Source: DASWIV01 sp036397475
Lineage (GTDB): Bacteria; JAJVIF01; JAPKYR01
Reading direction: 5' to 3'
DNA: 22,905 bases
NCBI GenBank assembly: GCA_036397475.1
Contig: DASWIV010000291.1
Location: 1 to 22,905 of the forward strand
Below, one piece after another: positions 7,276 through 14,738 of the stretch. The position numbers and the translations under genes were made by a program. Position 1 is the first letter of the stretch; each line of letters begins with the position of its first letter. Below the pieces are notes generated by a model. It did no database searches and was not told where the DNA came from. It saw only the letters and a list, made by a program, of their open reading frames with translations.

Positions 7276-7770
7276 GTGGAAGCACTGGGATTAGTTGGGA
7301 AACAGATTATTGCCAACTTTATTGGATTTGGCCTGTTTCTATGGCTTATGCAAAGGTTCGCATGGAAGCCCATTATCGATTTCATGGATAAACGCCGTGA
7401 GGAGATCGCGGGCAATTACCAGAAGATCGACGATGAGAAGGCTGACCTCAAGAAAATTCGTGAGGAGTACGAAGCTCATCTCGCGAAGATCGAAGAGGAA
7501 GCTACCCAGCGAATCCAGGCTGCCATCAAACAGGGCCAGGACGCCGCGAGAGAGATCGAGGAACAGGCTCGTGGACGCGCACAGGGAATTGTCGACAAGG
7601 CAAGAACCGAAACCAAGCGCGTAGTCGAGCAGGCTAAACTTGATCTGAAGGATTACATTGTCGAGATGGGTATCCAGGCCGGCAAAAATGCCGCGAGAGA
7701 TACGCTCGATGAATCCACTCACAGGCGCCTGGTAGAGAAATTTGTGGAGGAGATGGGTAGTGTTCGCTAA
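7276..7770 (+). CDS. atpF: F-type ATP synthase subunit b
   Basis: This 164-residue peripheral-stalk subunit has a single N-terminal membrane helix (about residues 8-25) ending in the conserved-looking RFAWKPIIDFMDKRREEI. A long charged coiled coil rich in Glu, Lys, Arg and Ala follows (about 35-140). The C-terminal part (LVEKFVEEMGSVR) would contact subunit delta. It starts at GTG 7276 with GGAG seven nt upstream. Its 3' end overlaps atpH by 11 nt, and the ribosome-binding site of atpH lies inside this gene. Only one b-type gene is visible in the cluster, so the stalk is presumably a homodimer. Confidence 0.94.
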   Translation: MEALGLVGKQIIANFIGFGLFLWLMQRFAWKPIIDFMDKRREEIAGNYQKIDDEKADLKKIREEYEAHLAKIEEEATQRIQAAIKQGQDAAREIEEQARGRAQGIVDKARTETKRVVEQAKLDLKDYIVEMGIQAGKNAARDTLDESTHRRLVEKFVEEMGSVR

Positions 7771-8314
7771 AGTCATTGCCGACCGATACGTCCGGGCTTT
7801 TCTCGGAAGCATTGATCCATCGGAAGTGGACAATGCTGAGAATGAGCTCGAGACGATCAGCGCCATGCTGAAAGGCAGCGACGAGATCCGGGCATACCTT
7901 GAAAATCCCAAAGTTCCGCCAGCAATAAAAAAGCAGGTTCTGGAAAGATCTCTGAAGGATAAGTTCAGCCGTGGAGTATTGAATCTGCTGTTGCTTCTCA
8001 TTGATAAGCGGCGACAGGACATCATTATCGATGTCGCCGACAGGTTCAATGAGACGGTTGACGCCGAACGCGGTATCGAGCACGCTATAGTGATCTCCGC
8101 CGTCCCGCTGGACGAAAACCTGCAGGGAACACTTACCAGGACCGTCCAGCAATTCAGTGAACGCGAGGTCGATGTCGGATTCAGAACAGATCCGAATCTT
8201 ATCGGCGGCGTTGTAATTCGCCTGGGCGACCGGGTGATCGACGCAAGCCTGAGTAAGAGGTTCGAGGACATTCGACGGGCGATGCTGGCAGTCAGGCTGC
8301 CCAGGTCTTCATGA
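7760..8314 (+). CDS. atpH: F-type ATP synthase subunit delta (OSCP family)
   Basis: This 184-residue cytoplasmic subunit joins the b stalk to the top of F1. I chose GTG 7760 because GGAGGAG lies seven nt upstream and because the protein then begins FAKVIADRYVRAFLGS, the usual OSCP N-terminus. A longer reading from TTG 7742 adds an atypical MWRRWV leader. The helical N-domain (to about residue 105) is followed by the C-terminal signature DPNLIGGVVIRLGDRVIDASL. The gene overlaps atpF by 11 nt and is followed only 13 nt later by an unrelated gene for an exported protein, where atpA would be expected. Confidence 0.94.
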   Translation: MFAKVIADRYVRAFLGSIDPSEVDNAENELETISAMLKGSDEIRAYLENPKVPPAIKKQVLERSLKDKFSRGVLNLLLLLIDKRRQDIIIDVADRFNETVDAERGIEHAIVISAVPLDENLQGTLTRTVQQFSEREVDVGFRTDPNLIGGVVIRLGDRVIDASLSKRFEDIRRAMLAVRLPRSS

Positions 8315-8327
8315 TCAAAATGCGCTT

Positions 8328-9167
8328 ATGAGGAAATTTGCAACATCGATGGTTTTATTTTCTCTCCTGGCGGCGACAATGGCGTACGCCGATCCGGTCG
8401 ACCTTATCAACGCGTCTTCGGACGATATCGGATCAGGCGTAAAAGGCTACTCGCTCGACGCCTCCTGGCACATTGTCGATCCATGGGGAGAAAGTGATTT
8501 CGCGCTTGGCGCGGCGGCGGCATTGAATGTCGCTTTAAGCCTGTATTTCGACGGGCACGCATCGAGGGAGCAGATTCAGCTTCAGCGGCGGATGATCGAG
8601 GATCGCGATTACGAAAGCATCCAATGGGCGGGATTCGCGTCGGATGTTCTGGGTGAGCTGAAAACGGATTATCCCGAAGCGTTTCCCGAAGATATTGAAC
8701 TGAAGCCATTCGATCTCAGCCCGAGCGAGCCTCCCCACATAAGCGGCGATAACCCCCATATTGTCGTTGTCAGGTATGACGACGAAGAATACCTGGAGAG
8801 GCTGCTTCAGAGGCTTTATTTCAAATTGATCCAGGGTCCGGTGCTGCTGACGGTGCCGTACAGCGGAGACAGCGAACTTGTTCCGGCTGAATATCGCAAC
8901 TGGAATAATTTTGAATACGCCAGCAGAGATGACACGATGGTCTGGGACGACATCAGGCTTGTTTATGTCGACTGGAACCTGACCAGGACTGTCGTTTTGA
9001 TGTACGAGGACGGGCTTATTGCCTGTTACGATTCCGGCAAAAAATATTACATCGACCACACGTCTGCGGTAGTGGAGGCGGGAGCCATGCTCGCTCATCC
9101 GGATTTTGAAAATCTTTCAACTGACGGAGCGACGTCATTCCTGCTGACCACAGTCGATGATGAGTAG
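8328..9167 (+). CDS. Exported protein X of unknown function, embedded between atpH and atpA
   Basis: This 279-residue product has a clear Sec signal peptide (MRKFATSMVLFSLLAATMAYA, probable cut after Ala21) and no later membrane helix, so it should be periplasmic or secreted. I do not recognise the family. Visible features are an Ala-rich helix at residues 56-74 (SDFALGAAAALNVALSLYF), a mixed alpha/beta middle with HIVVVRYDDEEYLERLL, a strand PVLLTVPY, and a beta-rich C-terminal third (DDIRLVYVDWN, RTVVLMYEDGLIACYD). The arrangement around residues 50-90 and 170-235 loosely recalls papain/C39-like peptidases, but the nucleophile Cys position would be Asp57, so any such protein would be inactive. 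That resemblance is weak. No good ribosome-binding site precedes ATG 8328, and translation may be coupled to atpH. F1Fo has no known need for an exported partner here. Confidence 0.85.
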   Translation: MRKFATSMVLFSLLAATMAYADPVDLINASSDDIGSGVKGYSLDASWHIVDPWGESDFALGAAAALNVALSLYFDGHASREQIQLQRRMIEDRDYESIQWAGFASDVLGELKTDYPEAFPEDIELKPFDLSPSEPPHISGDNPHIVVVRYDDEEYLERLLQRLYFKLIQGPVLLTVPYSGDSELVPAEYRNWNNFEYASRDDTMVWDDIRLVYVDWNLTRTVVLMYEDGLIACYDSGKKYYIDHTSAVVEAGAMLAHPDFENLSTDGATSFLLTTVDDE

Positions 9168-9212
9168 AAGTTTCAACTTGAAATTGAATTTTAACAAAGG
9201 AAATGAAATATC

Positions 9213-10802
9213 GTGACCGATTCACTACGACCAGAAGAAGTTGCGTCTATAATCCAGGCGGAATTAAAAAACTTCGAACAGCCATTGAAGCTTGAATCCG
9301 AGGGAACCATTCTCCAGATCGGAGACGGTATCGCGAGGATTTACGGGCTTCAGGAAGCTATGGCTGGGGAGTTGCTCGAATTTCCACCGATGCCCTCGGG
9401 CGAAGCTGTTTACGGAATGGCGCTGAACCTGGAGGAAGACAATGTAGCCGCAGCTTTGTTCTCTGCAAGCGAACACATCAAGGAAGGCGACAAGGTAAAG
9501 CGCACCGACAGGATCGCGGAAGTCCCGGTAGGCGACGCGGTCATCGGGCGCGTGGTAAACGCTGTCGGACAACCGCTGGACGGCAAGGGTCCTATCGCCT
9601 TCACTGAAACCCGGCCGATCGAAAAGATCGCAGCCGGTGTCGTTCAGAGACAACCTGTAAATCAGCCCCTCCTGACCGGCATCAAGGCTATCGACGCCAT
9701 GACTCCTATCGGAAGAGGCCAGAGGGAGCTCGTAATTGGCGACAGGCAGACAGGTAAAACCGCAATCCTGGTTGATACGATCATAAACCAGAAAAATGCC
9801 GATCCTCCGGTGATGTGCATTTATGTGGCAGTCGGACAGAAGCAGTCCACAGTAGCGTCGGTTATTCGCGTTCTTGAGGAACACGGCGCAATGGCGTACA
9901 CGACCGTTGTATCTGCTACAGCATCCGACCCCGCTCCGATGCAGTTCATCGCTCCCTACGCGGGATGCGCGATGGGAGAGTATTTCGCTGAAAACGGGCA
10001 GCACGCGGCATTGTTTTATGACGACCTTTCGAAACACGCTGTCGCGTATCGCGAGTTGAGCCTCCTGACACGCCGCCCTCCTGGCCGCGAAGCTTATCCC
10101 GGCGACGTTTTCTATCTGCACTCAAGGCTGCTCGAAAGAGCGCTGAAATATAACAGCGAGCTTGGAGGGGGAAGCCTTACGGCTCTCCCGGTAATTGAAA
10201 CCCAGGCGGGCGACGTATCCGCTTATATTCCTACCAATGTTATCTCTATCACCGACGGGCAGATTTATCTTGAAGGCGACCTGTTCTACGCCGGCATTCG
10301 CCCGGCGATCAACGTAGGTTTGTCAGTCAGCCGTGTCGGTGGAAAAGCGCAGTACAAGATGATGTCACAGGTTGCAGGTATGTTGCGCCTGGACCTTGCA
10401 CAGTATCGAGAGCTCGCCAGTTTCGCGCAGTTTGGATCGGACCTGGACAAGTCCACCGTCGCGCGGTTGACACGTGGTGAGAGAATGGTTGAGGTTTTAA
10501 AACAGCCACAATATAAACCGGTCCTTGTTGAGGTTCAGGTCATCCTTATTTACGCGGCTGTCAACGGCTTTCTTGATGATTTGAAGGCCGACCGGGTAAG
10601 GCCGTTCGAAGACACATTCATTCCGTGGCTGAACCAGAAATATCCGCAGGTTTTTCATGCACTGAATTCCGATAAAAAAATCACCGGAGAGACTGAGGAT
10701 CTTCTTAAAAAAGCGATCGGAGAATTCAAGCCGGACTTTGTCGAAGGGAAAATTACCGCTGATCAATTCAGAGAGGCGGGAGAACCGGCAATGGCAGAGT
10801 GA
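9213..10802 (+). CDS. atpA: F-type ATP synthase subunit alpha
   Basis: This is the 529-residue non-catalytic nucleotide-binding subunit of F1. It starts at GTG 9213, with AAGGA about eleven nt upstream. The N-terminal EEVASIIQAELKNFE helix binds delta. The beta-barrel domain is followed by Walker A GDRQTGKT (residues 176-183, Lys182), then VAVGQKQSTVA and the block LLTRRPPGREAYPGDVFYLHSRLLERA. SVSRVGGKAQ contains Arg374, the arginine finger that reaches into the beta catalytic site. The protein is about 15-25 residues longer than common homologues, mostly at the C-terminal end (EGKITADQFREAGEPAMAE). It is flanked on both sides by genes for exported proteins, an unusual setting, but it is itself ordinary. 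Confidence 0.97.
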   Translation: MTDSLRPEEVASIIQAELKNFEQPLKLESEGTILQIGDGIARIYGLQEAMAGELLEFPPMPSGEAVYGMALNLEEDNVAAALFSASEHIKEGDKVKRTDRIAEVPVGDAVIGRVVNAVGQPLDGKGPIAFTETRPIEKIAAGVVQRQPVNQPLLTGIKAIDAMTPIGRGQRELVIGDRQTGKTAILVDTIINQKNADPPVMCIYVAVGQKQSTVASVIRVLEEHGAMAYTTVVSATASDPAPMQFIAPYAGCAMGEYFAENGQHAALFYDDLSKHAVAYRELSLLTRRPPGREAYPGDVFYLHSRLLERALKYNSELGGGSLTALPVIETQAGDVSAYIPTNVISITDGQIYLEGDLFYAGIRPAINVGLSVSRVGGKAQYKMMSQVAGMLRLDLAQYRELASFAQFGSDLDKSTVARLTRGERMVEVLKQPQYKPVLVEVQVILIYAAVNGFLDDLKADRVRPFEDTFIPWLNQKYPQVFHALNSDKKITGETEDLLKKAIGEFKPDFVEGKITADQFREAGEPAMAE

Positions 10803-10854
10803 TCGCTGGCAGTTGGTTTAGGGTTTTTTGATAATTGGAAGATGGAGGGACGTT

Positions 10855-13791
10855 ATGGTAAGGAACGCTACATTCGCGGTTATGGCAATAATTATCCTGG
10901 CTCTGGCGCCATCGGCGTATAGCCAGGACTCCGTCTCGCAACCCTTGTGGCAGTACACCGGCCCTATGGCGGAAAACGGGACATGGGATATGGGCGTGAC
11001 ATTATCCGCAAGATCGTTTGGTCCGGGCGACGGATTAACAGTTGGAGTAGATTTCACTATCCACTCTCTTGGACTGGCATACAACATAGACAGAACTAAA
11101 GGAATTTACACACTGGTTACCGGAAACAGGTTATTCGATGGAAACGGAGACATGATCGGGTCGTCGCACTCCATGGCAGGGACCGTCCTGAACTCGCTCG
11201 GACTTCCTATCGAGGGCGAGCATGAAGGCTTGCCAACCGACCGGTACGGCGGCGATTTCCATCATCCGATAGACTCATACCTGGTATCCGGTCCGACAGA
11301 ATTACAGGTGGACACGGAAACCGGAACAATTCGGGGTACAGCCATCCATGGAATTATCCTTGATCAGAATATTCCTCCCGGATGGTATCAACTTCGGATA
11401 GACATTGGAATTGAAATTATCGATGGAGACCTGGTCTCACTATGGGGAGAAGACCCTGCATCGCCCTCCACAAGTAACGATAAACAAACATATGTTGTAA
11501 CCTCACCGATCGCTATCGGAACAACCGCTCAGCCCAGAATGATCTGGACCCTATTTTCATCGTCCATGGCGACCGGCGGAGTGGTGGCAACTGAAGACAA
11601 AGGCTACGTGGGTATCTCCAGAGGCCGTGGATATTCCTCTACGTCGATCATCCCGATGCACGATTCGATGGGCGGACAGGCACGATATCTCCTTGAGCCT
11701 GATTTTCCGCTGATCTGGAATCCGTTCATGCGGTCACCGGGAACCGGACTTGATCTGGATTACTCATCCGGATGGCTTGAGGTTCGGATAGAGAATCCGG
11801 ATGGGACTATTGTGGATCTGGGAGGCGCTGAATTTTCCGGACGCCGTGGAATGGGTGCTACCACCCTCAATTCACGATTCGAATACAGTTTTTCGTCGTA
11901 TGGAAAACACCTGATCGAGATGACCGGATGGATCAAGGACTCCAACAATCAGGTTTATAATGGAGGCGGGGTCTACGAGATATACGTCGCTAACAGGATG
12001 GAGATCCGTCCAAATATTCTTCCCGGAACACCCTTCAATATAAACGAATACTTCGACACAGGTTTCCAGGTGTATCCGCCGTTTCCTGCGAATGTGAATG
12101 TTTCCTGGGAACTCGATAAATATTCCCGTGGAATCCTCGAATGGAATGAATTTGAAGCCCGGGCAAACAAATGGGGATATTATTCCCCTCCTATCCATAC
12201 CGGTCGAGGCAGATTTTCAAGGGAAACAATCGTCCAGTTCAACGATCCCGGCGAATATGAAGTAAATTACCTTGCATCTTACAGGGAACCCGATGGGACT
12301 CTCTGGATGGGTGAAAAAATACTTAATGGACTGGTGGTTGACCAGAACCCCACTACACTCGCGAGCAGGCCTCCCGGATCGGGTCCGTATTCCATTACAA
12401 ATAACGCACGATACATGCCGGTCCCATCCGATAATGGCGACACCGTTTTGATCCCGTCGATGGAAGGCAGTTCAATTCCGACAGTGTACACATTCCCTGT
12501 GGGATTTTTTGCTCAGCCCGAGTCAGGCTACCGTTCTGACGATGCAGCGTTACTCGAGCTGGAATCGGGAGCCGCAGGATTATTTGTCGCTCCAAGGCTG
12601 GCAACCTCGAACGGTTTGTTCCCGCATATCTATCCTGAAAATATCGACCGCATGGCTTACCTTATTGAAAATGCCACCAGGTACGATTCTGAATTTGAAG
12701 CGAAAATAACCGATGGCTCCGCTCAGGCTCATCTCCCCTACCCGACATATCCATGGACAACCGGCGAGCTTCCAATTGACGCAGCCGGAGATATCTATCA
12801 CTTCTGGACAGGAATGGTGTACAGGGATATCAGCGAAAATAATTCGCGCTACGGGTACTACTCTTCGGGTGGCTGTGTCACCGATGAGGTTTCTGTCGTG
12901 AGGACTCACCTTCCCGGAACGTTTCTGATCTCGGACGGATGGGGAACGCGTGATATTATTCTCCATAATATGGCGGTTAATCCCGGGACAATTATCAGTG
13001 AAGATACGGCGTTCACACCGGGAGTTTATTACCTGCCTCTTCCGAATGAATCGACAATTGAATTTACCCTGATCCCCCCGGATGGAGAAGAAGTAAATTT
13101 CGAGATCACCGGGGACAACAGGGGCTACGCGTTCAACCAGGACGAGAGATTTCTTCTGAACCAGAATGGGGTATGGCATATAGAGACCGCGATAGAACAG
13201 GACAATCGGGATGGCGGAATTCTCGGCATTAATCCGGGGACCATGTGGGAATTTTACGTGATCGACGGTGGAAACAATAACCGTATCAACTTCAATCTGC
13301 CTGCAGTGAGTAATGTAAACCTCGACGACGGAGTTCTGGTTCTTACCGGTGACATGCTTGAGGATGAGATTGTCGACGGAACCGTATATATCAGCACGAC
13401 ATTTAACGGCGCGGTTGTCGAGCAGACCGAGAGGCAGATCAATAACGGCGCGTTCGTTTATTCAATAAATATCAACCAGATCGTATTCAGTTTGAAAAAT
13501 TACTCGCCCGACGATCCATACGACAAGTTGAGAATATCATTCTTCGCCGAGGGATTAACCGCAGAAGGCGGACGGCAACTCGCCGCGAAGATGGTGTATC
13601 TCGAGAATGGAAAATTGTACACGGGTGAAAAAACGTACAGCGAAATCGATCCAGTCACCCGCGAGGAAAGAATGAGGGAGCTCCAGGAAATGGCTGAGCT
13701 TGAACTCGCAAACGAGCTTCGCGAAAGGGATCAGGAAGACGGAACCGACAATGATTCGGACAGTGGCTCGGATGAGCCCGTTGAAGAATAG
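10855..13791 (+). CDS. Large exported protein Y of unknown function, embedded between atpA and atpG
   Basis: This 978-residue product starts at ATG 10855 with GGAGGG five to six nt upstream; a longer frame from 10828 lacks this. A Sec signal peptide occupies residues 1-23 (ILALAPSAYS then QDS). The mature part looks beta-rich, with repeated Ig-like stretches such as DFTIHSLGLAYN, WLEVRIENPDGTIVDLGG and PGEYEVNYLASYREPDGT. It has very few Cys (one in SSGGCVTDE) and no second membrane helix. The C-terminal 40 or so residues are a charged helix (ERMRELQEMAELELANELRERD) followed by a Asp/Ser/Glu tail (DNDSDSGSDEPVEE). I do not recognise the family. atpG begins 3 nt after its stop, so the two are probably translated together. 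Location outside the cytoplasm separates it physically from F1. A structural or cargo-type envelope role is only a guess. Confidence 0.87.
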   Translation: MVRNATFAVMAIIILALAPSAYSQDSVSQPLWQYTGPMAENGTWDMGVTLSARSFGPGDGLTVGVDFTIHSLGLAYNIDRTKGIYTLVTGNRLFDGNGDMIGSSHSMAGTVLNSLGLPIEGEHEGLPTDRYGGDFHHPIDSYLVSGPTELQVDTETGTIRGTAIHGIILDQNIPPGWYQLRIDIGIEIIDGDLVSLWGEDPASPSTSNDKQTYVVTSPIAIGTTAQPRMIWTLFSSSMATGGVVATEDKGYVGISRGRGYSSTSIIPMHDSMGGQARYLLEPDFPLIWNPFMRSPGTGLDLDYSSGWLEVRIENPDGTIVDLGGAEFSGRRGMGATTLNSRFEYSFSSYGKHLIEMTGWIKDSNNQVYNGGGVYEIYVANRMEIRPNILPGTPFNINEYFDTGFQVYPPFPANVNVSWELDKYSRGILEWNEFEARANKWGYYSPPIHTGRGRFSRETIVQFNDPGEYEVNYLASYREPDGTLWMGEKILNGLVVDQNPTTLASRPPGSGPYSITNNARYMPVPSDNGDTVLIPSMEGSSIPTVYTFPVGFFAQPESGYRSDDAALLELESGAAGLFVAPRLATSNGLFPHIYPENIDRMAYLIENATRYDSEFEAKITDGSAQAHLPYPTYPWTTGELPIDAAGDIYHFWTGMVYRDISENNSRYGYYSSGGCVTDEVSVVRTHLPGTFLISDGWGTRDIILHNMAVNPGTIISEDTAFTPGVYYLPLPNESTIEFTLIPPDGEEVNFEITGDNRGYAFNQDERFLLNQNGVWHIETAIEQDNRDGGILGINPGTMWEFYVIDGGNNNRINFNLPAVSNVNLDDGVLVLTGDMLEDEIVDGTVYISTTFNGAVVEQTERQINNGAFVYSININQIVFSLKNYSPDDPYDKLRISFFAEGLTAEGGRQLAAKMVYLENGKLYTGEKTYSEIDPVTREERMRELQEMAELELANELRERDQEDGTDNDSDSGSDEPVEE

Positions 13792-13794
13792 ATC

Positions 13795-14703
13795 ATGGCA
13801 AGCCTGAGAGATTTAAAAAGAAGAATAAAATCGGTCTCCGGAATCCGGCAGATCACCAAAGCGATGGAAATGGTTTCAGCGACCAAGCTACGGCGTGCGC
13901 AGTCGCGCATCCAGCAGGCGAAACCATATACCAGCAAGATGGATGAAATTCTCGCTCATCTTGGAGATGCTGTGAAAGCCGGGGTCGTCACACATCCATT
14001 GCTGAATGAACGTCCGGAGGTCAACAACCTGCTCATCATTTCGGTGGCGTCGGATAAGGGACTTTGTGGCTCATTCAACTCCAATGTATTCCGGCTCACC
14101 GAGCAGAGAATTCGCCAGGCGGAGGCCGAAGGGCTTAATGTTTCGCTCCTCCTGGTAGGGAAAAAATCATTCGATTATTTCAAACGAAGAAAATACACAA
14201 TCCGTGATGAGACCCAGAAATTTCTGAGCATCGACCAGGAACTGCCGATGTCGCTTCTGCAGGAATTGACAAATTTCTGCACGAAGGGATTCCTGGCGGG
14301 AGAATTCGACCAGGTCGAGATGGTATACACGGATTTCATTACGGTAATAAGTTCCAGGGCGGTCCAGAGACAATTCCTCCCTATAAAAGGCCTGGTCCCT
14401 GAGAACGATGATAACGGGGAGTCGGAATCAAAAGGAACGGTCAAGGACTATATTTTCGAACCGGACGCCGGCAATCTGTTGCTGTCGCTTATTCCAAAAT
14501 ACGCAAGAGTAGTTGTATTCAGAATTCTGGCGAGCAGTCTCGCAAGTGAACATGGGCAGAGAATGTCCGCGATGAAAAACGCCACCGATAACGCGGGCGA
14601 TATGATAAAGACCCTGACGCTCCAGAGAAACAAGGCGCGCCAGGCCGCTATCACCACTGAGCTCAGCGAAATTGTCGGCGGCGCGGAAGCATTGAAAGGC
14701 TAA
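13795..14703 (+). CDS. atpG: F-type ATP synthase subunit gamma
   Basis: This is the 302-residue central rotor shaft. The N-terminal helix MASLRDLKRRIKSVSGIRQI, continuing TKAMEMVSATKLRRAQ, and the C-terminal helix (MSAMKNATDNAGDMIKTLTL then NKARQAAITTELSEIVGGAEAL) are the classic coiled-coil halves. ASDKGLCGSFNSNV in the Rossmann-like middle domain is also conserved. It is about 15 residues longer than E. coli gamma; part of this is an acidic loop (ENDDNGESESKG) near residues 202-213. Its start lies 3 nt after the stop of the large exported-protein gene and has only a weak ribosome-binding site, so translation probably depends on that upstream gene. Confidence 0.96.
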   Translation: MASLRDLKRRIKSVSGIRQITKAMEMVSATKLRRAQSRIQQAKPYTSKMDEILAHLGDAVKAGVVTHPLLNERPEVNNLLIISVASDKGLCGSFNSNVFRLTEQRIRQAEAEGLNVSLLLVGKKSFDYFKRRKYTIRDETQKFLSIDQELPMSLLQELTNFCTKGFLAGEFDQVEMVYTDFITVISSRAVQRQFLPIKGLVPENDDNGESESKGTVKDYIFEPDAGNLLLSLIPKYARVVVFRILASSLASEHGQRMSAMKNATDNAGDMIKTLTLQRNKARQAAITTELSEIVGGAEALKG

Positions 14704-14738
14704 TTTAAAAAGGTAACGATAAACAAGGAGATTCAGAA

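Noticed and set aside
7339..8271. 310-residue minus-strand open frame across atpF and atpH
   Set aside because: It is antisense to two certain genes; its composition (Ser/Leu/Arg-rich, no domain) is that of a shadow frame.
9170..9186. Short palindrome TTTCAA-C-TTGAAA before atpA
   Set aside because: The arms are 6 bp in an AT-rich spacer, with no promoter beside it and no T tract to make a terminator.
9264..10121. 285-residue minus-strand open frame inside atpA
   Set aside because: It lies entirely antisense to the conserved alpha subunit and shows no family motif.
10803..10854. T run (GGGTTTTTTG) after atpA as a terminator
   Set aside because: No stable GC-rich stem precedes the T run, and the next gene starts shortly after with a good ribosome-binding site.
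12580..13179. 199-residue minus-strand open frame inside the large exported-protein gene
   Set aside because: The + strand gene has a signal peptide, a ribosome-binding site and continuous coding sequence; the antisense frame has none of these.
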